From: Acidimicrobiia bacterium
Lineage (GTDB): Bacteria > Actinomycetota > Acidimicrobiia > Spongiisociales > UBA11373
Length of the DNA: 64,000 nucleotides
NCBI GenBank assembly: GCA_029263095.1
Contig: JAJCYA010000066.1
Span: 61,162-125,161, forward strand
Reading direction: 5' to 3'
Positions 42,888 through 51,982 of the stretch are shown one piece after another. The stretch's first letter is position 1. Every line of letters starts with the position of its first letter. The notes under the pieces are model-generated. The model did not search any database. It saw nothing but the letters and a program-made list of their open reading frames with translations, and had not been told where the DNA came from. Position numbers and translations under genes: made by a program.

Positions 42888-44602
42888 TGCGCTGGTCTCG
42901 CGCCTTCATTCCCACGCTACGTGATGATCCCGCCGACGCCGAGGCGGTCAATCATCGCTTGCTGGTCCGCGGCGGCTTCATCCGGCGTCTCATGGCCGGT
43001 TCCTGGTCGCTCCTCCCGCTTGGGATGAAGGTGACGAAACGGATCGAGCAGATCATTCGCGAGGAGATCGATGCGATCGGCGGCCAAGAGATGCTGCTCC
43101 CGGTGGTGCACCCCGGTGAGATTTGGAAGAAGACCGGCCGGTGGGACGACGTGGAAGGCATTCTCGTAAAGTTCACCGACCGGCGCGACACCGATCTTCT
43201 CCTTGCCATGACGCACGAGGAGATCTTTAGCTCGATCGCCACCGAGCTCACCTCCTATCGCCAATTGCCTCAGCTTTGGTACCACCTGCAGACGAAATTC
43301 CGCGATGAGCAGCGTTCCAAAGGCGGCCTGTTGCGCGTTCGCGAGTTCACGATGAAGGACTCGTACACGTTTGACATCGACGAGGCAGGTCTGGCTGTCC
43401 AATTCGATCGGCACTACGACGCATACAAGAAGATCTTTTCGCGTCTTGGCATGAAGGCGATCCCCGTGCACGCTTCGAGCGGCTGGATGGGTGGATCGGA
43501 ATCGGTTGAGTTCATGGTCGAGTCGGAGGCCGGCGAAGACGACATCGCGTACTGCCCCTCCTGCGAGTACGCCGCCAACACGGAGACGGCGACGAGTCGC
43601 CTGACCCCAATCCAGGATGAACCATGGGACGGCGACGTGGAGCGATTCGCTACTCCCGGCATCAAGACGATTGCTGCTCTAGCCGAAGCCTTCGATTTCG
43701 CTGCGGCGGATCGCCAGATCAAGAGCCTGCTCTACATGGTCGGAGACGAGCCGGTTCTGCTCTTGCTCCGCGGCGACCATGAGCTGATGGAGCAGAAGCT
43801 GGTCGATGCCCTCGAGACGTTCGAGGTGCGACCGGCGCATGAGGAGGAAATCGTGGCCGCGCTGGGTGCTCACGCCGGCAGCCTCGGGGCGGTGGGCCTC
43901 GGGGGAGTCCGGATCATCGCCGATCCCGCTCTGCGAGACCGCTCCAACATGACTACCGGAGCCAACGAGGATGATTGGCATTTGCGCGGTGTCGACCTCG
44001 GGCGCGACATCGTCGTCGATACATGGCTCGACATGCGGTTGGTGGCAGCCGGGGAGGCCTGCCCCGAGTGCGGTGAGCCGCTCCAGGTGAAGAGAACGAT
44101 CGAGGTCGGTCACATATTCAAGCTGGGGACCAAGTTCAGTGAAGCCCTCGGGATCTCGGTGGCCGACGAAAAGGGGGACGAGCGCGTCGTATGGATGGGT
44201 TCGTATGGGATTGGGGTCGGTCGCAACATGGCAGCCATTGTGGAGTCATCATTCGATGAATCCGGGATCGTGTGGCCGATCTCGGTCGCTCCGTACGAAG
44301 CTGCGATCACGGTTGTGAAGATGGGCGATGATGCCACCGTGACGGCGGCAGATTCCCTTTACGAGGACCTTCAGTCAGAGGGAGTCGACGTGATCATCGA
44401 CGATCGGGATGAACGCCCCGGTGTGAAGTTCGCCGATGTCGAACTCATCGGAATTCCATACCGGATAACTGTCGGACCGCGCGGTCTGGCAGACGGGACG
44501 GTCGAGGTCATGCGTCGAGCCGATGGGTCGGTCGAGTCGATCCAGGTCGCTGAAGCAGCCTCGTCCGTGGCTGCGATGATCCGGCGAGATCGGGGCGAAT
44601 AG
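42887..44602 (+). CDS. proS: prolyl-tRNA synthetase (bacterial type)
   Basis: 571 residues from ATG 42887; homologues begin MRWS-F-PTLR, so I reject the 9-residue longer ATG 42860. Class II motifs are GSWSLLPLGMKV, motif 2 FRDEQRSKGGLLRVREFTMKDSYTF and motif 3 GSYGIGVGRNMAAIVE. An insertion domain of about 180 residues (YbaK-like editing domain) lies between motifs 2 and 3 (SLLYMVGDEPVLLLLRGDHE, MTTGANEDDWHLRGV). The anticodon-binding domain ends the protein. It charges tRNA-Pro and hydrolyses Ala-tRNA-Pro. Confidence 0.96.
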   Translation: MRWSRAFIPTLRDDPADAEAVNHRLLVRGGFIRRLMAGSWSLLPLGMKVTKRIEQIIREEIDAIGGQEMLLPVVHPGEIWKKTGRWDDVEGILVKFTDRRDTDLLLAMTHEEIFSSIATELTSYRQLPQLWYHLQTKFRDEQRSKGGLLRVREFTMKDSYTFDIDEAGLAVQFDRHYDAYKKIFSRLGMKAIPVHASSGWMGGSESVEFMVESEAGEDDIAYCPSCEYAANTETATSRLTPIQDEPWDGDVERFATPGIKTIAALAEAFDFAAADRQIKSLLYMVGDEPVLLLLRGDHELMEQKLVDALETFEVRPAHEEEIVAALGAHAGSLGAVGLGGVRIIADPALRDRSNMTTGANEDDWHLRGVDLGRDIVVDTWLDMRLVAAGEACPECGEPLQVKRTIEVGHIFKLGTKFSEALGISVADEKGDERVVWMGSYGIGVGRNMAAIVESSFDESGIVWPISVAPYEAAITVVKMGDDATVTAADSLYEDLQSEGVDVIIDDRDERPGVKFADVELIGIPYRITVGPRGLADGTVEVMRRADGSVESIQVAEAASSVAAMIRRDRGE

Positions 44603-44641
44603 GCCTCCAACAGGGGTGATCTCTGGGATGGGAGCCCCTGG

Positions 44642-44647
44642 TATACT
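44642..44647 (+). promoter_or_regulatory. -10 element TATACT for the rimP-nusA-infB operon
   Basis: A near-consensus TATACT lies 39 nt after the proS stop. The -35 region is not obvious. Transcripts would immediately pass through the hairpin at 44673-44696. Confidence 0.45.
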
Positions 44648-44672
44648 CGCGCCCCAATCTAGGACGCTGTTG

Positions 44673-44696
44673 GAAGTGGGCGCCCGAGCCCACTTC
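44673..44696 (+). terminator. hairpin attenuator or terminator before rimP
   Basis: GAAGTGGGC pairs with GCCCACTTC around a GCCCGA loop (9 bp, perfect) and is followed by TTTCT. It lies between a TATACT box and the rimP ribosome-binding site (GAGGAG, 44704-44709), so it could attenuate the nusA operon. Confidence 0.6.
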
Positions 44697-44715
44697 TTTC
44701 TATGAGGAGTGCAAA

Positions 44716-45228
44716 ATGGTGACCGCAACGGGCGGCCCAAGAGGGGATATCGCTGATCGGCTCTGGGACACCCTGGAGTCGTACTTCGAGGCTGAAGGCG
44801 TGGAGCTCGACGATCTCGAAGTACGCGGTAGTGGTCGCATCGTGCGCGTCATCGTCGATGCTCCAGGCGGTATAGGTGTGGATCGCATTGCGGAACTGTC
44901 GCGCGGAGTGGCGCGTCTGCTCGACACCACCGAACCAGTAGACGGCTCCTACACCCTCGAGGTCACGTCGCCCGGCTTGGAGCGCTTGCTGCGCCGCCCG
45001 AGTCATTTTGAGAAGGCGATTGGTCGCGAAGTCGATGTCAAGACCACAGAGGAGATCGAGGGTTCGAAGCGGCATCGCGGCGTTCTCGAGGGCATCGGCG
45101 AGGGAAGGCTGCGGCTCGCCGTGGACGGCACAACACGAACCGTTCCGTTGCAGTCGGTTGCTCAGGCACGAACGATCTTCCGGTGGGAGAAGGCTCCCAA
45201 GCCCGGTGGCAAGCGAGGGAAGCGGTGA
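44716..45228 (+). CDS. rimP: ribosome maturation factor RimP
   Basis: 170 residues with a GAGGAG ribosome-binding site. N-terminal domain (~10-85) carries LDDLEVRGSGRIVRVIVDAPGGIGVDRIAELSRGVARLLD and YTLEVTSPGLERLLRRPSHFEKAIGREV; the C-terminal Sm-like barrel follows. It ends in a basic GGKRGKR tail. It is required for 30S maturation and starts the conserved rimP-nusA-infB-rbfA-truB operon. It overlaps nusA by 4 bp. Confidence 0.95.
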   Translation: MVTATGGPRGDIADRLWDTLESYFEAEGVELDDLEVRGSGRIVRVIVDAPGGIGVDRIAELSRGVARLLDTTEPVDGSYTLEVTSPGLERLLRRPSHFEKAIGREVDVKTTEEIEGSKRHRGVLEGIGEGRLRLAVDGTTRTVPLQSVAQARTIFRWEKAPKPGGKRGKR

Positions 45229-46472
45229 ACGAGAATTTCATGGAGGAACTCGACCTCCTGGAGCGCGAGAAGGGTGTGTCGAAAGAGACCATCCTCGACG
45301 CGCTCGCCAATGCCATGGTGGCGGCATACAAGAGGAGCCCTGGAGCAGCCGAAGAAGCTCGGGTGACGATCGACACCGACACCGGCGAGATGATCGTCTA
45401 CGGCCAGGAGCTCGACGAGGACGGCAACGTGGTTCGGGAGTGGGAAGACACCCCAGATGATTTTGGCCGTATCGCCGCCCAGACCGCCAAGCAAGTGATC
45501 GTGCAGCGGCTGCGTGACGCCAAGCGGACGCAGGTCTTTGAGATCTATCAAGGGCGCGAGGGCGATCTCGTAACCGGGATCGTCCAACAGTCGGATCACC
45601 GGACTGTGATGCTCGATCTTGGTAACGCCGAAGCCGTGATGCCGTCGGGCGAGAAGATTCCCTACGAGCGGCTGGAGCGCGGCGCCAGAGTCAAGGCTCT
45701 CATTGTGGAAGTGAGAGAGGAGTCGAAGGGCGCACCTATAGTCGCGAGTCGAAGCCACCCGGACTTCATCCGGAGGCTGTTCGAACTCGAAGTGCCGGAG
45801 CTGGTCGAGGGGACCGTCGAGATCAGGGCGATCGCTCGCGACGCGGGCCACCGCACCAAGATCGCCGTCGCCTCTAACGATCCGAACGTCGATCCGGTTG
45901 GAGCCTGTGTCGGAGCCAGGGGGAGCCGGGTGCGGCAGGTGGTCAACGAATTGCGCGGGGAGAAGGTCGATATCGTCCCTTGGCGAGAGGACACCACTGA
46001 GTTCATTTCCGATGCTCTCAGTCCCGCCAAAGTGCGTCAGGTGATTCTCGACGAGGATGAGATGGAGGCGATCGTGGTCGTTCCCGATCGAGAGCTTTCG
46101 CTCGCCATCGGCAAGGAAGGCCAAAACGCCCGACTCGCCGCGCGCCTTTCCGGCTATCGAATCGATATCCGCTCGGAGACCGAGCACGCGACAGGTACCG
46201 CACCCTCCGCAGGGAGCGGTGCGCCGGAGGCATCGGGTGACGGACCGGCGAGCACCGAAGAGGTCGCGGAAACTGCGCCGGATTCCGAGGTCGCAGAAGT
46301 ACCAGAGGAAGCTGCGGGGGACGAATCGACCGAGCAGGAAGCGATCGAGGGATCGGATGACGGGGCTCCGGCGGAGGAAGCTGGAACTCCCGACGCCGTT
46401 GCCACCGATGAGGCACCGGTTCAAGATACCGAGACCGAACCTGCAGAAGAGGACCCACCCGCCGAGGTGTAG
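45225..46472 (+). CDS. nusA: transcription factor NusA with acidic tail
   Basis: 415 residues from GTG 45225. The N-terminal RNA-polymerase-binding domain covers ~1-130, S1 ~135-200 (GDLVTGIVQQSDHRTVMLDLG), and two KH domains ~230-345 (DPVGACVGARGSRVRQVVNELRGEKVDIVPW; ELSLAIGKEGQNARLAARLSGYRIDI). The last ~70 residues are a Glu/Ala-rich disordered tail in place of the AR repeats of proteobacteria. It modulates pausing and termination and may act on the hairpin upstream of its own operon. The ylxR gene often following nusA is absent. Confidence 0.96.
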   Translation: MNENFMEELDLLEREKGVSKETILDALANAMVAAYKRSPGAAEEARVTIDTDTGEMIVYGQELDEDGNVVREWEDTPDDFGRIAAQTAKQVIVQRLRDAKRTQVFEIYQGREGDLVTGIVQQSDHRTVMLDLGNAEAVMPSGEKIPYERLERGARVKALIVEVREESKGAPIVASRSHPDFIRRLFELEVPELVEGTVEIRAIARDAGHRTKIAVASNDPNVDPVGACVGARGSRVRQVVNELRGEKVDIVPWREDTTEFISDALSPAKVRQVILDEDEMEAIVVVPDRELSLAIGKEGQNARLAARLSGYRIDIRSETEHATGTAPSAGSGAPEASGDGPASTEEVAETAPDSEVAEVPEEAAGDESTEQEAIEGSDDGAPAEEAGTPDAVATDEAPVQDTETEPAEEDPPAEV

Positions 46473-46509
46473 TTGTCCCGTGGCACAATGACGGCCCGGA
46501 GAGTGATGT

Positions 46510-48579
46510 ATGCGCGTCTATGAACTAGCCAGAGAGCTCGACGTCGAGTCCAAGGACTTGGTGGCACGCGCTCTGGATCTTGGAATCGAGGTGAAGACGG
46601 CTTCGTCGGGACTGTCCGACGAGGATGCCGAGCTCCTCAAGTTGTCCTATGCCGAGGAACGAGGCGAGTCTGCGGATGCGGCGCCCGAGCCGGTAGAAGC
46701 CGAAGAAGCGACCGACGCCACTGAGACCGATGCCACCGAGACCGACGAGGTCGATGCTTCCGACGCCGACCCTTCCGATGGCGAGGTCGAGCCCGAAGCA
46801 CGCCGGCGCCGGACGGTCACCGTGGCCGAAGGCATCACCGTGCAGGAGTTCGCCGAGCTGACTCGCCGTCCGGTCGGGATCGTCGTCAGGGAACTCGTCA
46901 CTCGCGGCCAGATGGCAGGTGCCACTCAACCGATTCCGATAGATCTTCTTCCCGTGGTCGGGGAGGCTCTCGGCTACGAAATCGAAGTAGAGGCGACCGC
47001 AGCAGCAGAGGACACCGTCCAGCCGCTCGTACGCGCCAAGCGAGTGTTCGATGACGATCCGGACGATCTGGTGCTCCGACCGCCGGTCGTGACAGTCATG
47101 GGCCATGTCGATCACGGTAAGACGCAGCTGCTCGATTCGATTCGGCGCGCCAACGTCGTCGAGGGCGAAGTAGGCGGCATCACCCAGCACATCGGTGCCT
47201 ATCAGGCGCAGGTAGGCGACCGCAAGATCACATTTATCGATACGCCGGGCCATGAGGCGTTTACGACGCTCCGGGCGCGTGGCGCCGAAGTAACCGACAT
47301 TGTGGTTCTCGTAGTGGCGGCGGACGACGGCGTGATGCCGCAGACGGTCGAGGCGATCAGCCATGCCAAGGCGGCGAACGTACCGATCGTGATAGCCATC
47401 AACAAGATCGACCTCGAATCCGCCAATCCCCAATCAGTGCGCGCTCAGCTGACCGAGCACGGCCTTGTCGTGGAGGAACTCGGCGGCGACATCGTGAGCG
47501 CAGAAGTATCGGCGCTCACCGGAGCGGGGATCGACCAGCTGCTCGAATACATCGACCTCATCGCCGAACTCGAAGAGTTCAGTGCCAACCCTTCGGTTCC
47601 TGCTTCCGGAACGGTGATCGAGGCCCAGCTCGACAAGGGGCGTGGCCCCGTCGCCACGGTCATCGTCCACAGGGGCACCCTGCGGCGAGGCGATGCTCTT
47701 GTTGCCGGACCCGTCTCGGGGAGGATCCGGGCCATGTTCGACGAGAGAGGCGACCAGCTCACCGAGGCTCCCCCGAGCATGCCGGTGCTCACGATGGGAT
47801 GGGATGAGGTGCCTCAAGCGGGGGACTACTTCGAGGTCGCCGCCAACGACAGGGCGGCCCGCGCCATGGCGGCCGAGCGCGTCAGCGAGGCTCGGAGCGA
47901 GGAATTCGTTGTTCCGACGGCTGCAGAGCGTCTCACCACCCTCCTCGAGAAGCTCAGGACGGCCGAGCATGCCGAGCTTCCGATGATTGTGAAGGCGGAT
48001 GCCCATGGTTCGTTGGAGGCTATTCGCGACGCCGTTGCCAAGATTCAGCGGGACGATGGTCGTGTGACGATCGTTCACACCGCAGTGGGCGGAATCACCG
48101 AGAACGACATCATCCTGGCCGAGGCCACCGAGTCCGTGATCTTTGGATTCAACGTCCGTCCTGATGCCAAGGCGAGGCGGGCAGCAGAGGAAGCGGGTAT
48201 CGAGGTCAGAACGTATCGGATCATCTACGAACTTCTCGATGACGTGGAAGCGATGCTCGTCGGGCGGTTGTCGCCCGAGGAGATTGAGCAGCTGCTCGGA
48301 TCCGCCGAGGTGCGCGAGACTTTCCGTGCGCCCCGTTTTGGGATGATCGCTGGCTCGTACGTCACCGAAGGTGAGATCAACCGGGGGGCTCGGGTTCGAC
48401 TCGTACGGGATGGTGTTGTCGTCTACGACGGAACGATCGGCTCGCTGCGGCGCTTCAAGGACGATGTGCGCACGGTCGCCTCCGGGTTCGAGTGCGGTAT
48501 CGGTCTCGATAACTTCCGCGACATCAAGGAGGGGGACGTTCTCGAGTCGTATGAGGTGCGAGAGGTCGCCAGGACGTAG
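46510..48579 (+). CDS. infB: translation initiation factor IF-2
   Basis: 689 residues, short for an actinobacterium (often 900-1000), because the N-terminal basic Pro/Gly-rich region is replaced by a brief acidic segment (~50-100). The G domain has [12 protein letters not shown] near 198, [16 protein letters not shown] near 244, [10 protein letters not shown] near 300. Domains II-IV end near [24 protein letters not shown]. It delivers initiator tRNA to the 30S P site. A CACAAT-like box lies in the 37-nt gap after nusA. Confidence 0.97.
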   Translation: MRVYELARELDVESKDLVARALDLGIEVKTASSGLSDEDAELLKLSYAEERGESADAAPEPVEAEEATDATETDATETDEVDASDADPSDGEVEPEARRRRTVTVAEGITVQEFAELTRRPVGIVVRELVTRGQMAGATQPIPIDLLPVVGEALGYEIEVEATAAAEDTVQPLVRAKRVFDDDPDDLVLRPPVVTVMGHVDHGKTQLLDSIRRANVVEGEVGGITQHIGAYQAQVGDRKITFIDTPGHEAFTTLRARGAEVTDIVVLVVAADDGVMPQTVEAISHAKAANVPIVIAINKIDLESANPQSVRAQLTEHGLVVEELGGDIVSAEVSALTGAGIDQLLEYIDLIAELEEFSANPSVPASGTVIEAQLDKGRGPVATVIVHRGTLRRGDALVAGPVSGRIRAMFDERGDQLTEAPPSMPVLTMGWDEVPQAGDYFEVAANDRAARAMAAERVSEARSEEFVVPTAAERLTTLLEKLRTAEHAELPMIVKADAHGSLEAIRDAVAKIQRDDGRVTIVHTAVGGITENDIILAEATESVIFGFNVRPDAKARRAAEEAGIEVRTYRIIYELLDDVEAMLVGRLSPEEIEQLLGSAEVRETFRAPRFGMIAGSYVTEGEINRGARVRLVRDGVVVYDGTIGSLRRFKDDVRTVASGFECGIGLDNFRDIKEGDVLESYEVREVART

Positions 48580-48591
48580 GGCGGCCATGCG

Positions 48592-48882
48592 ATGTACGCC
48601 GCCGGCCTCCGTCTCGAATTCCGACTCCCGAACTGTTCCTCCCTCAAGGAGAAACGGCGTCGGCTCCGTCCCCTGCTTGATCACCTTCGACGCCGGATGG
48701 AGCTATCGGCCTCCGAAGTCGATCATCACGATGTCTGGCGGCGCACTGCCATCGGTGTCGCCGTCGTCGCCCCTCAAGCTGGTCGTCTCGATGAGATCAT
48801 CGAACGAATCCGGCGTTGGGCTCTCGAGCTCGAGCATGCAGAGCTTGTCGAGCTCGAGGTCGGCCATGTGGAGATGCCGTGA
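48592..48882 (+). CDS. ylxP: DUF503 family protein (YlxP-like)
   Basis: 96 residues from ATG 48592. The family sequence starts RLEFRLPNCSSLKEKRRRLRPLLDHLRRR and contains EVDHHDVWRRTAIGVAVVA, then a helical DEIIERIRRW. A ferredoxin-like fold is expected. Function is unclear; its constant position between infB and rbfA suggests ribosome assembly. It overlaps rbfA by 4 bp. Confidence 0.9.
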   Translation: MYAAGLRLEFRLPNCSSLKEKRRRLRPLLDHLRRRMELSASEVDHHDVWRRTAIGVAVVAPQAGRLDEIIERIRRWALELEHAELVELEVGHVEMP

Positions 48883-49238
48883 GTAGGGGAAGCTCGCGGA
48901 TGCGGAGGGTCAATGAGTCGCTACGCGAGGTGATTGCCGGCGAGCTGACTCGGCTCAAGGATCCGGGACTCGGTTTTGTCACAGTCACCGGCGTGGTCGT
49001 GAGTCCCGATCTGCGTGCAGCCCGCGTCTACTACTCGGTTCTCGGTGATGACGCAGAGAAGCAGTCGACCCAATCGGCCCTGGAGCGTGCCGCCCCGCGC
49101 GTGCAAGGTGTGGTGGGGCGAGAGGTTCGCCTCAAATACAACCCGAGGCTCGTGTTCGTCTTCGATGAATCGATAGAGGAGGGCTTGCGCATGGAACGTT
49201 TGCTACAGGAGATAGCGGAGACCGATGATGGCGCGTGA
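48879..49238 (+). CDS. rbfA: 30S ribosome-binding factor A
   Basis: 119 residues from GTG 48879. The type-II KH-like RbfA fold shows RMRRVNESLREVIAGELTRLKDPGLGFVTVTGVVVSPDLRAARVYYSVLG and the C-terminal RLKYNPRLVFVFDESIEEGLRMERLL. It binds the 30S helix 1 region during cold-sensitive maturation. It overlaps the next gene by 14 bp. Confidence 0.96.
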   Translation: MSRGSSRMRRVNESLREVIAGELTRLKDPGLGFVTVTGVVVSPDLRAARVYYSVLGDDAEKQSTQSALERAAPRVQGVVGREVRLKYNPRLVFVFDESIEEGLRMERLLQEIAETDDGA

Positions 49239-50187
49239 GGCGCTAGGCGCTGCGATCGAGGCCATAGCTGCCGCAGAGTCGCTGGCCATCACCTGCCACA
49301 TCAACCCCGACGGTGATGCTCTGGGGTCGGCACTTGCTCTGGCACACGCGGCCCGTCGCACCGGGGTCGATGCCGTGGTGTCGTTCGGTGGTGAGTTCGT
49401 CGTTCCTGATTCACTGTCCTTTCTCGACCTCGATCCTTTGGTGCCGATCGATGCCTTTCCGGAGGAGCCGGAGTGCCTGGTCGTCTTTGATGTCGCCGCC
49501 CCCGATCGCCTAGGCGAGATCGCCGTCATCGCCGAGCACGCAGGCACCGTCGTTGTGATCGATCACCACGTCTCCAACGATGGGTTCGGCGACATCGCGG
49601 TCATCGATCCGGCCGCGGCGGCCTCGGCACAGCTGGCGACGTATCTGATCGAAGGACTCGGTTGGCCGATTGACGAGACGGTGGCGCTGTGCCTGATGAC
49701 GGGATTGGTGACCGACACCGGCCGCTTCTCGTACTCGGCCACCACCGGGGAGGTCTTGCGGGTTGCCGCCCGGCTTCTGGATGCCGGGGTCAAGCCGGAG
49801 GTGATCGGACAGCACGTCTACGAAGCGGCGCCGTTCGGATACCTGGCGGTTTCAGCTGCCGTACTCGGCCGGGCCGTGCTCGATCGTCGCCGAGCATTTG
49901 TGTGGTCGACCGTAACGAAGGCGGATCTCGAGTCCGCCGGTGTGGAGTACACACAGACAGACGGGCTCATCGACGATCTCCGCATCGCAAGAGAGGCCGA
50001 TGTAGCGCTGTTGCTCAAAGAGACCCCTGCCGGATGGAAAGGAAGCCTACGTTCGCGCGGTGGTACCGACGTGGCTGCGATTGCTGCTTCATTTGGTGGC
50101 GGTGGTCATCACAATGCTGCGGGTTTCCACGCTGCGGGGCCCAGCGGGGAGATCGTCGAGCGGATCGGAAAGGCCATCGATGGCTGA
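49225..50187 (+). CDS. nrnA: DHH-family phosphoesterase (NrnA-type)
   Basis: 320 residues from ATG 49225. DHH motifs: CHINPDGDALGSALAL near 24, VVFDVAAPDR near 85, VIDHHVSNDGF near 111, MTGLVTDTGRFSYSAT near 152. The C-terminal DHHA1 motif is FGGGGHHNAAGF near 293. It degrades nanoRNA and 3',5'-adenosine bisphosphate, or possibly pAp and cyclic dinucleotide products. It lies in the usual slot between rbfA and truB. Confidence 0.93.
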   Translation: MMAREALGAAIEAIAAAESLAITCHINPDGDALGSALALAHAARRTGVDAVVSFGGEFVVPDSLSFLDLDPLVPIDAFPEEPECLVVFDVAAPDRLGEIAVIAEHAGTVVVIDHHVSNDGFGDIAVIDPAAAASAQLATYLIEGLGWPIDETVALCLMTGLVTDTGRFSYSATTGEVLRVAARLLDAGVKPEVIGQHVYEAAPFGYLAVSAAVLGRAVLDRRRAFVWSTVTKADLESAGVEYTQTDGLIDDLRIAREADVALLLKETPAGWKGSLRSRGGTDVAAIAASFGGGGHHNAAGFHAAGPSGEIVERIGKAIDG

Positions 50188-51058
50188 AGGATTCCTTCTG
50201 GTGGACAAGGCCGGTGGTTGGACGAGCCACGATGTTGTCGCCAAGTGCCGTGGGATCTTTGGAGAGCGTCGCATCGGTCATGCCGGCACGCTGGACCCGA
50301 TGGCGACCGGGCTGCTGGTACTCGGAGTGGGTCGCGCAACGCGGTTGCTCAGGTACGTTCAGGAAGGCGTCAAGCAGTACGTGGCCCGGGTTGGATTCGG
50401 GATTGCCACCGACACGCTCGATGCCGACGGAGCAATCCTCGAGCGGGAGCCGATGGATTTTGCGCCCGAGGAGTTGACGGCTGCTGCGACCCGCTTCCTG
50501 GGCACCATCAGTCAGGTGCCCCCGATGGTCTCGGCGGTAAAGGTCGGAGGTCGTCGGCTTTATGAACTCGCGCGCGAAGGCATCGAGGTCGAGCGGAAGC
50601 CGCGCACCGTTGAGATCCACGAAATCGACGTGCTCGACGTTACGCCCGGGCCGTACCCGGAGGCTGAGATTGCGGTCAAGTGCGGTTCGGGCACCTACAT
50701 TCGAACCCTCGCCGACGATTTGGCGCAGACGCTTGGAGGGCGTGCGCATCTCACAGCTCTACGGAGGACTGCGATAGGGCCACACGATGTAAACCGTGCC
50801 CGCACAATCGAAGAGATCAGTGTGCTCGAGGATCCGACCGCGGCAATCCTCGGTATGTCGGATGGGCTTGAAGACCTCGGCGCTCTCGTCGTAGACCAAG
50901 AGACCGTGTCGGGCGTTTCCAACGGCGTGGTCTTCGCCGCTGCCGCGCTCGGTGCCGGCGATCCTGGTTCCTACAGAGTCGTCGACGAAGAAGGGACACT
51001 TCTAGCCGTGTACGCCTCCGATGGGAGGAGGGCCAAACCTGAGGTGGTGGTGGCATGA
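50180..51058 (+). CDS. truB: tRNA pseudouridine-55 synthase TruB
   Basis: 292 residues from ATG 50180, overlapping the previous gene by 8 bp. The catalytic aspartate lies in RIGHAGTLDPMATGLLVLGVGRATRL near 38, and other motifs are SQVPPMVSAVKVGGRRLYELAREG and KCGSGTYIRTLADDL. A C-terminal domain (~220-292) resembles the PUA-like part of actinobacterial TruB. Coupled to ribF by ATGA. Confidence 0.96.
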   Translation: MAEGFLLVDKAGGWTSHDVVAKCRGIFGERRIGHAGTLDPMATGLLVLGVGRATRLLRYVQEGVKQYVARVGFGIATDTLDADGAILEREPMDFAPEELTAAATRFLGTISQVPPMVSAVKVGGRRLYELAREGIEVERKPRTVEIHEIDVLDVTPGPYPEAEIAVKCGSGTYIRTLADDLAQTLGGRAHLTALRRTAIGPHDVNRARTIEEISVLEDPTAAILGMSDGLEDLGALVVDQETVSGVSNGVVFAAAALGAGDPGSYRVVDEEGTLLAVYASDGRRAKPEVVVA

Positions 51059-51972
51059 GAATCCTGCGGGGTGCTCCGAGCACTTGGGACGCCGGAGAGT
51101 CTTTGGCGCTGGCGATAGGTGTATTCGATGGGATCCACATCGGGCATCACCATGTCTTGCGTCTGCTGCTTGAGGCGGCCGATTCGCGGGGGCTCAAACC
51201 GGCGGTCCTCACATTTGATCCGCACCCGCTGGCGTTGGTTGCTCCCCAGGTCGCCCCGCGGATGCTCACCACCATCGATCAGAGGATCGAGCAGTTGGAT
51301 GCTCTGGGTGTCGAACTGGTCGCGGTCCTGGCCTTCAACGAGGCGGTGCGCGGCATGTCTGCAACGGCATTCGTCGAGGACATTCTCGTCAAGCGATTGA
51401 GGGCCGGCTTTGTGGTTGCCGGGGAGGATTTCCGATTTGGCGAGAACCGGGCCGGCAATGTTGCTCTGCTCGGAGAGGTGGGGAGCGAACTTGGTTTCGA
51501 GACTGTGACGAGCCCCCTCGTCGGCGCTGCGGAGCCCGTCTCGTCGACTCGGATCAGGCAGGCATTGGAGACCGGCGACGTCACTGCGGCGGCCGCATTG
51601 CTTGGTCGGAGCTACGAGTTGGTTGGGACCGTCGTTCCCGGCGCCGGCCGGGGGTCGGAGCTTGGCGCTTCGACGGCCAACGTCGATGTGGATGCGACAC
51701 TTTCGATTCCTCGTCGTGGGGTGTACGCGGTTCGGGCAGGGGTCGGCGAGCTGGTGCCGGCTGTGGCGAATATCGGGGTGAGGCCGACGTTCGGCGAGGG
51801 AGTGGAGACAGTGGAAGTCCATCTCATTGATCGCTTTGTCGACATCGTTGGTGATGCGGTCCGAATTGAATTCGTCGCTCGGATTCGTGATGAGTGGACG
51901 TTTGCTGGGATGGCTGAACTGGCCGACCAAGTCAGAGCTGATATCGAGGCCGCAAGGTCGATCCTGTCCTGA
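51055..51972 (+). CDS. ribF: bifunctional riboflavin kinase / FAD synthetase
   Basis: 305 residues. N-terminal nucleotidyltransferase: AIGVFDGIHIGHHHVLRLLL near 19, GEDFRFGENRAGNVALL near 121, VSSTRIRQALETGDVTAAAALLGRSYEL near 160. The C-terminal riboflavin kinase reads GRGSELGASTANVDVD where many have LGFPTANL, then RRGVYAVRAGVG, VANIGVRPTFGE, and VEVHLIDRF. The Thr-Ala-Asn of the ATP/Mg site is kept. It makes FMN and FAD, which EtfAB uses. Confidence 0.95.
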   Translation: MRILRGAPSTWDAGESLALAIGVFDGIHIGHHHVLRLLLEAADSRGLKPAVLTFDPHPLALVAPQVAPRMLTTIDQRIEQLDALGVELVAVLAFNEAVRGMSATAFVEDILVKRLRAGFVVAGEDFRFGENRAGNVALLGEVGSELGFETVTSPLVGAAEPVSSTRIRQALETGDVTAAAALLGRSYELVGTVVPGAGRGSELGASTANVDVDATLSIPRRGVYAVRAGVGELVPAVANIGVRPTFGEGVETVEVHLIDRFVDIVGDAVRIEFVARIRDEWTFAGMAELADQVRADIEAARSILS

Positions 51973-51982
51973 CGCCTCGCCC

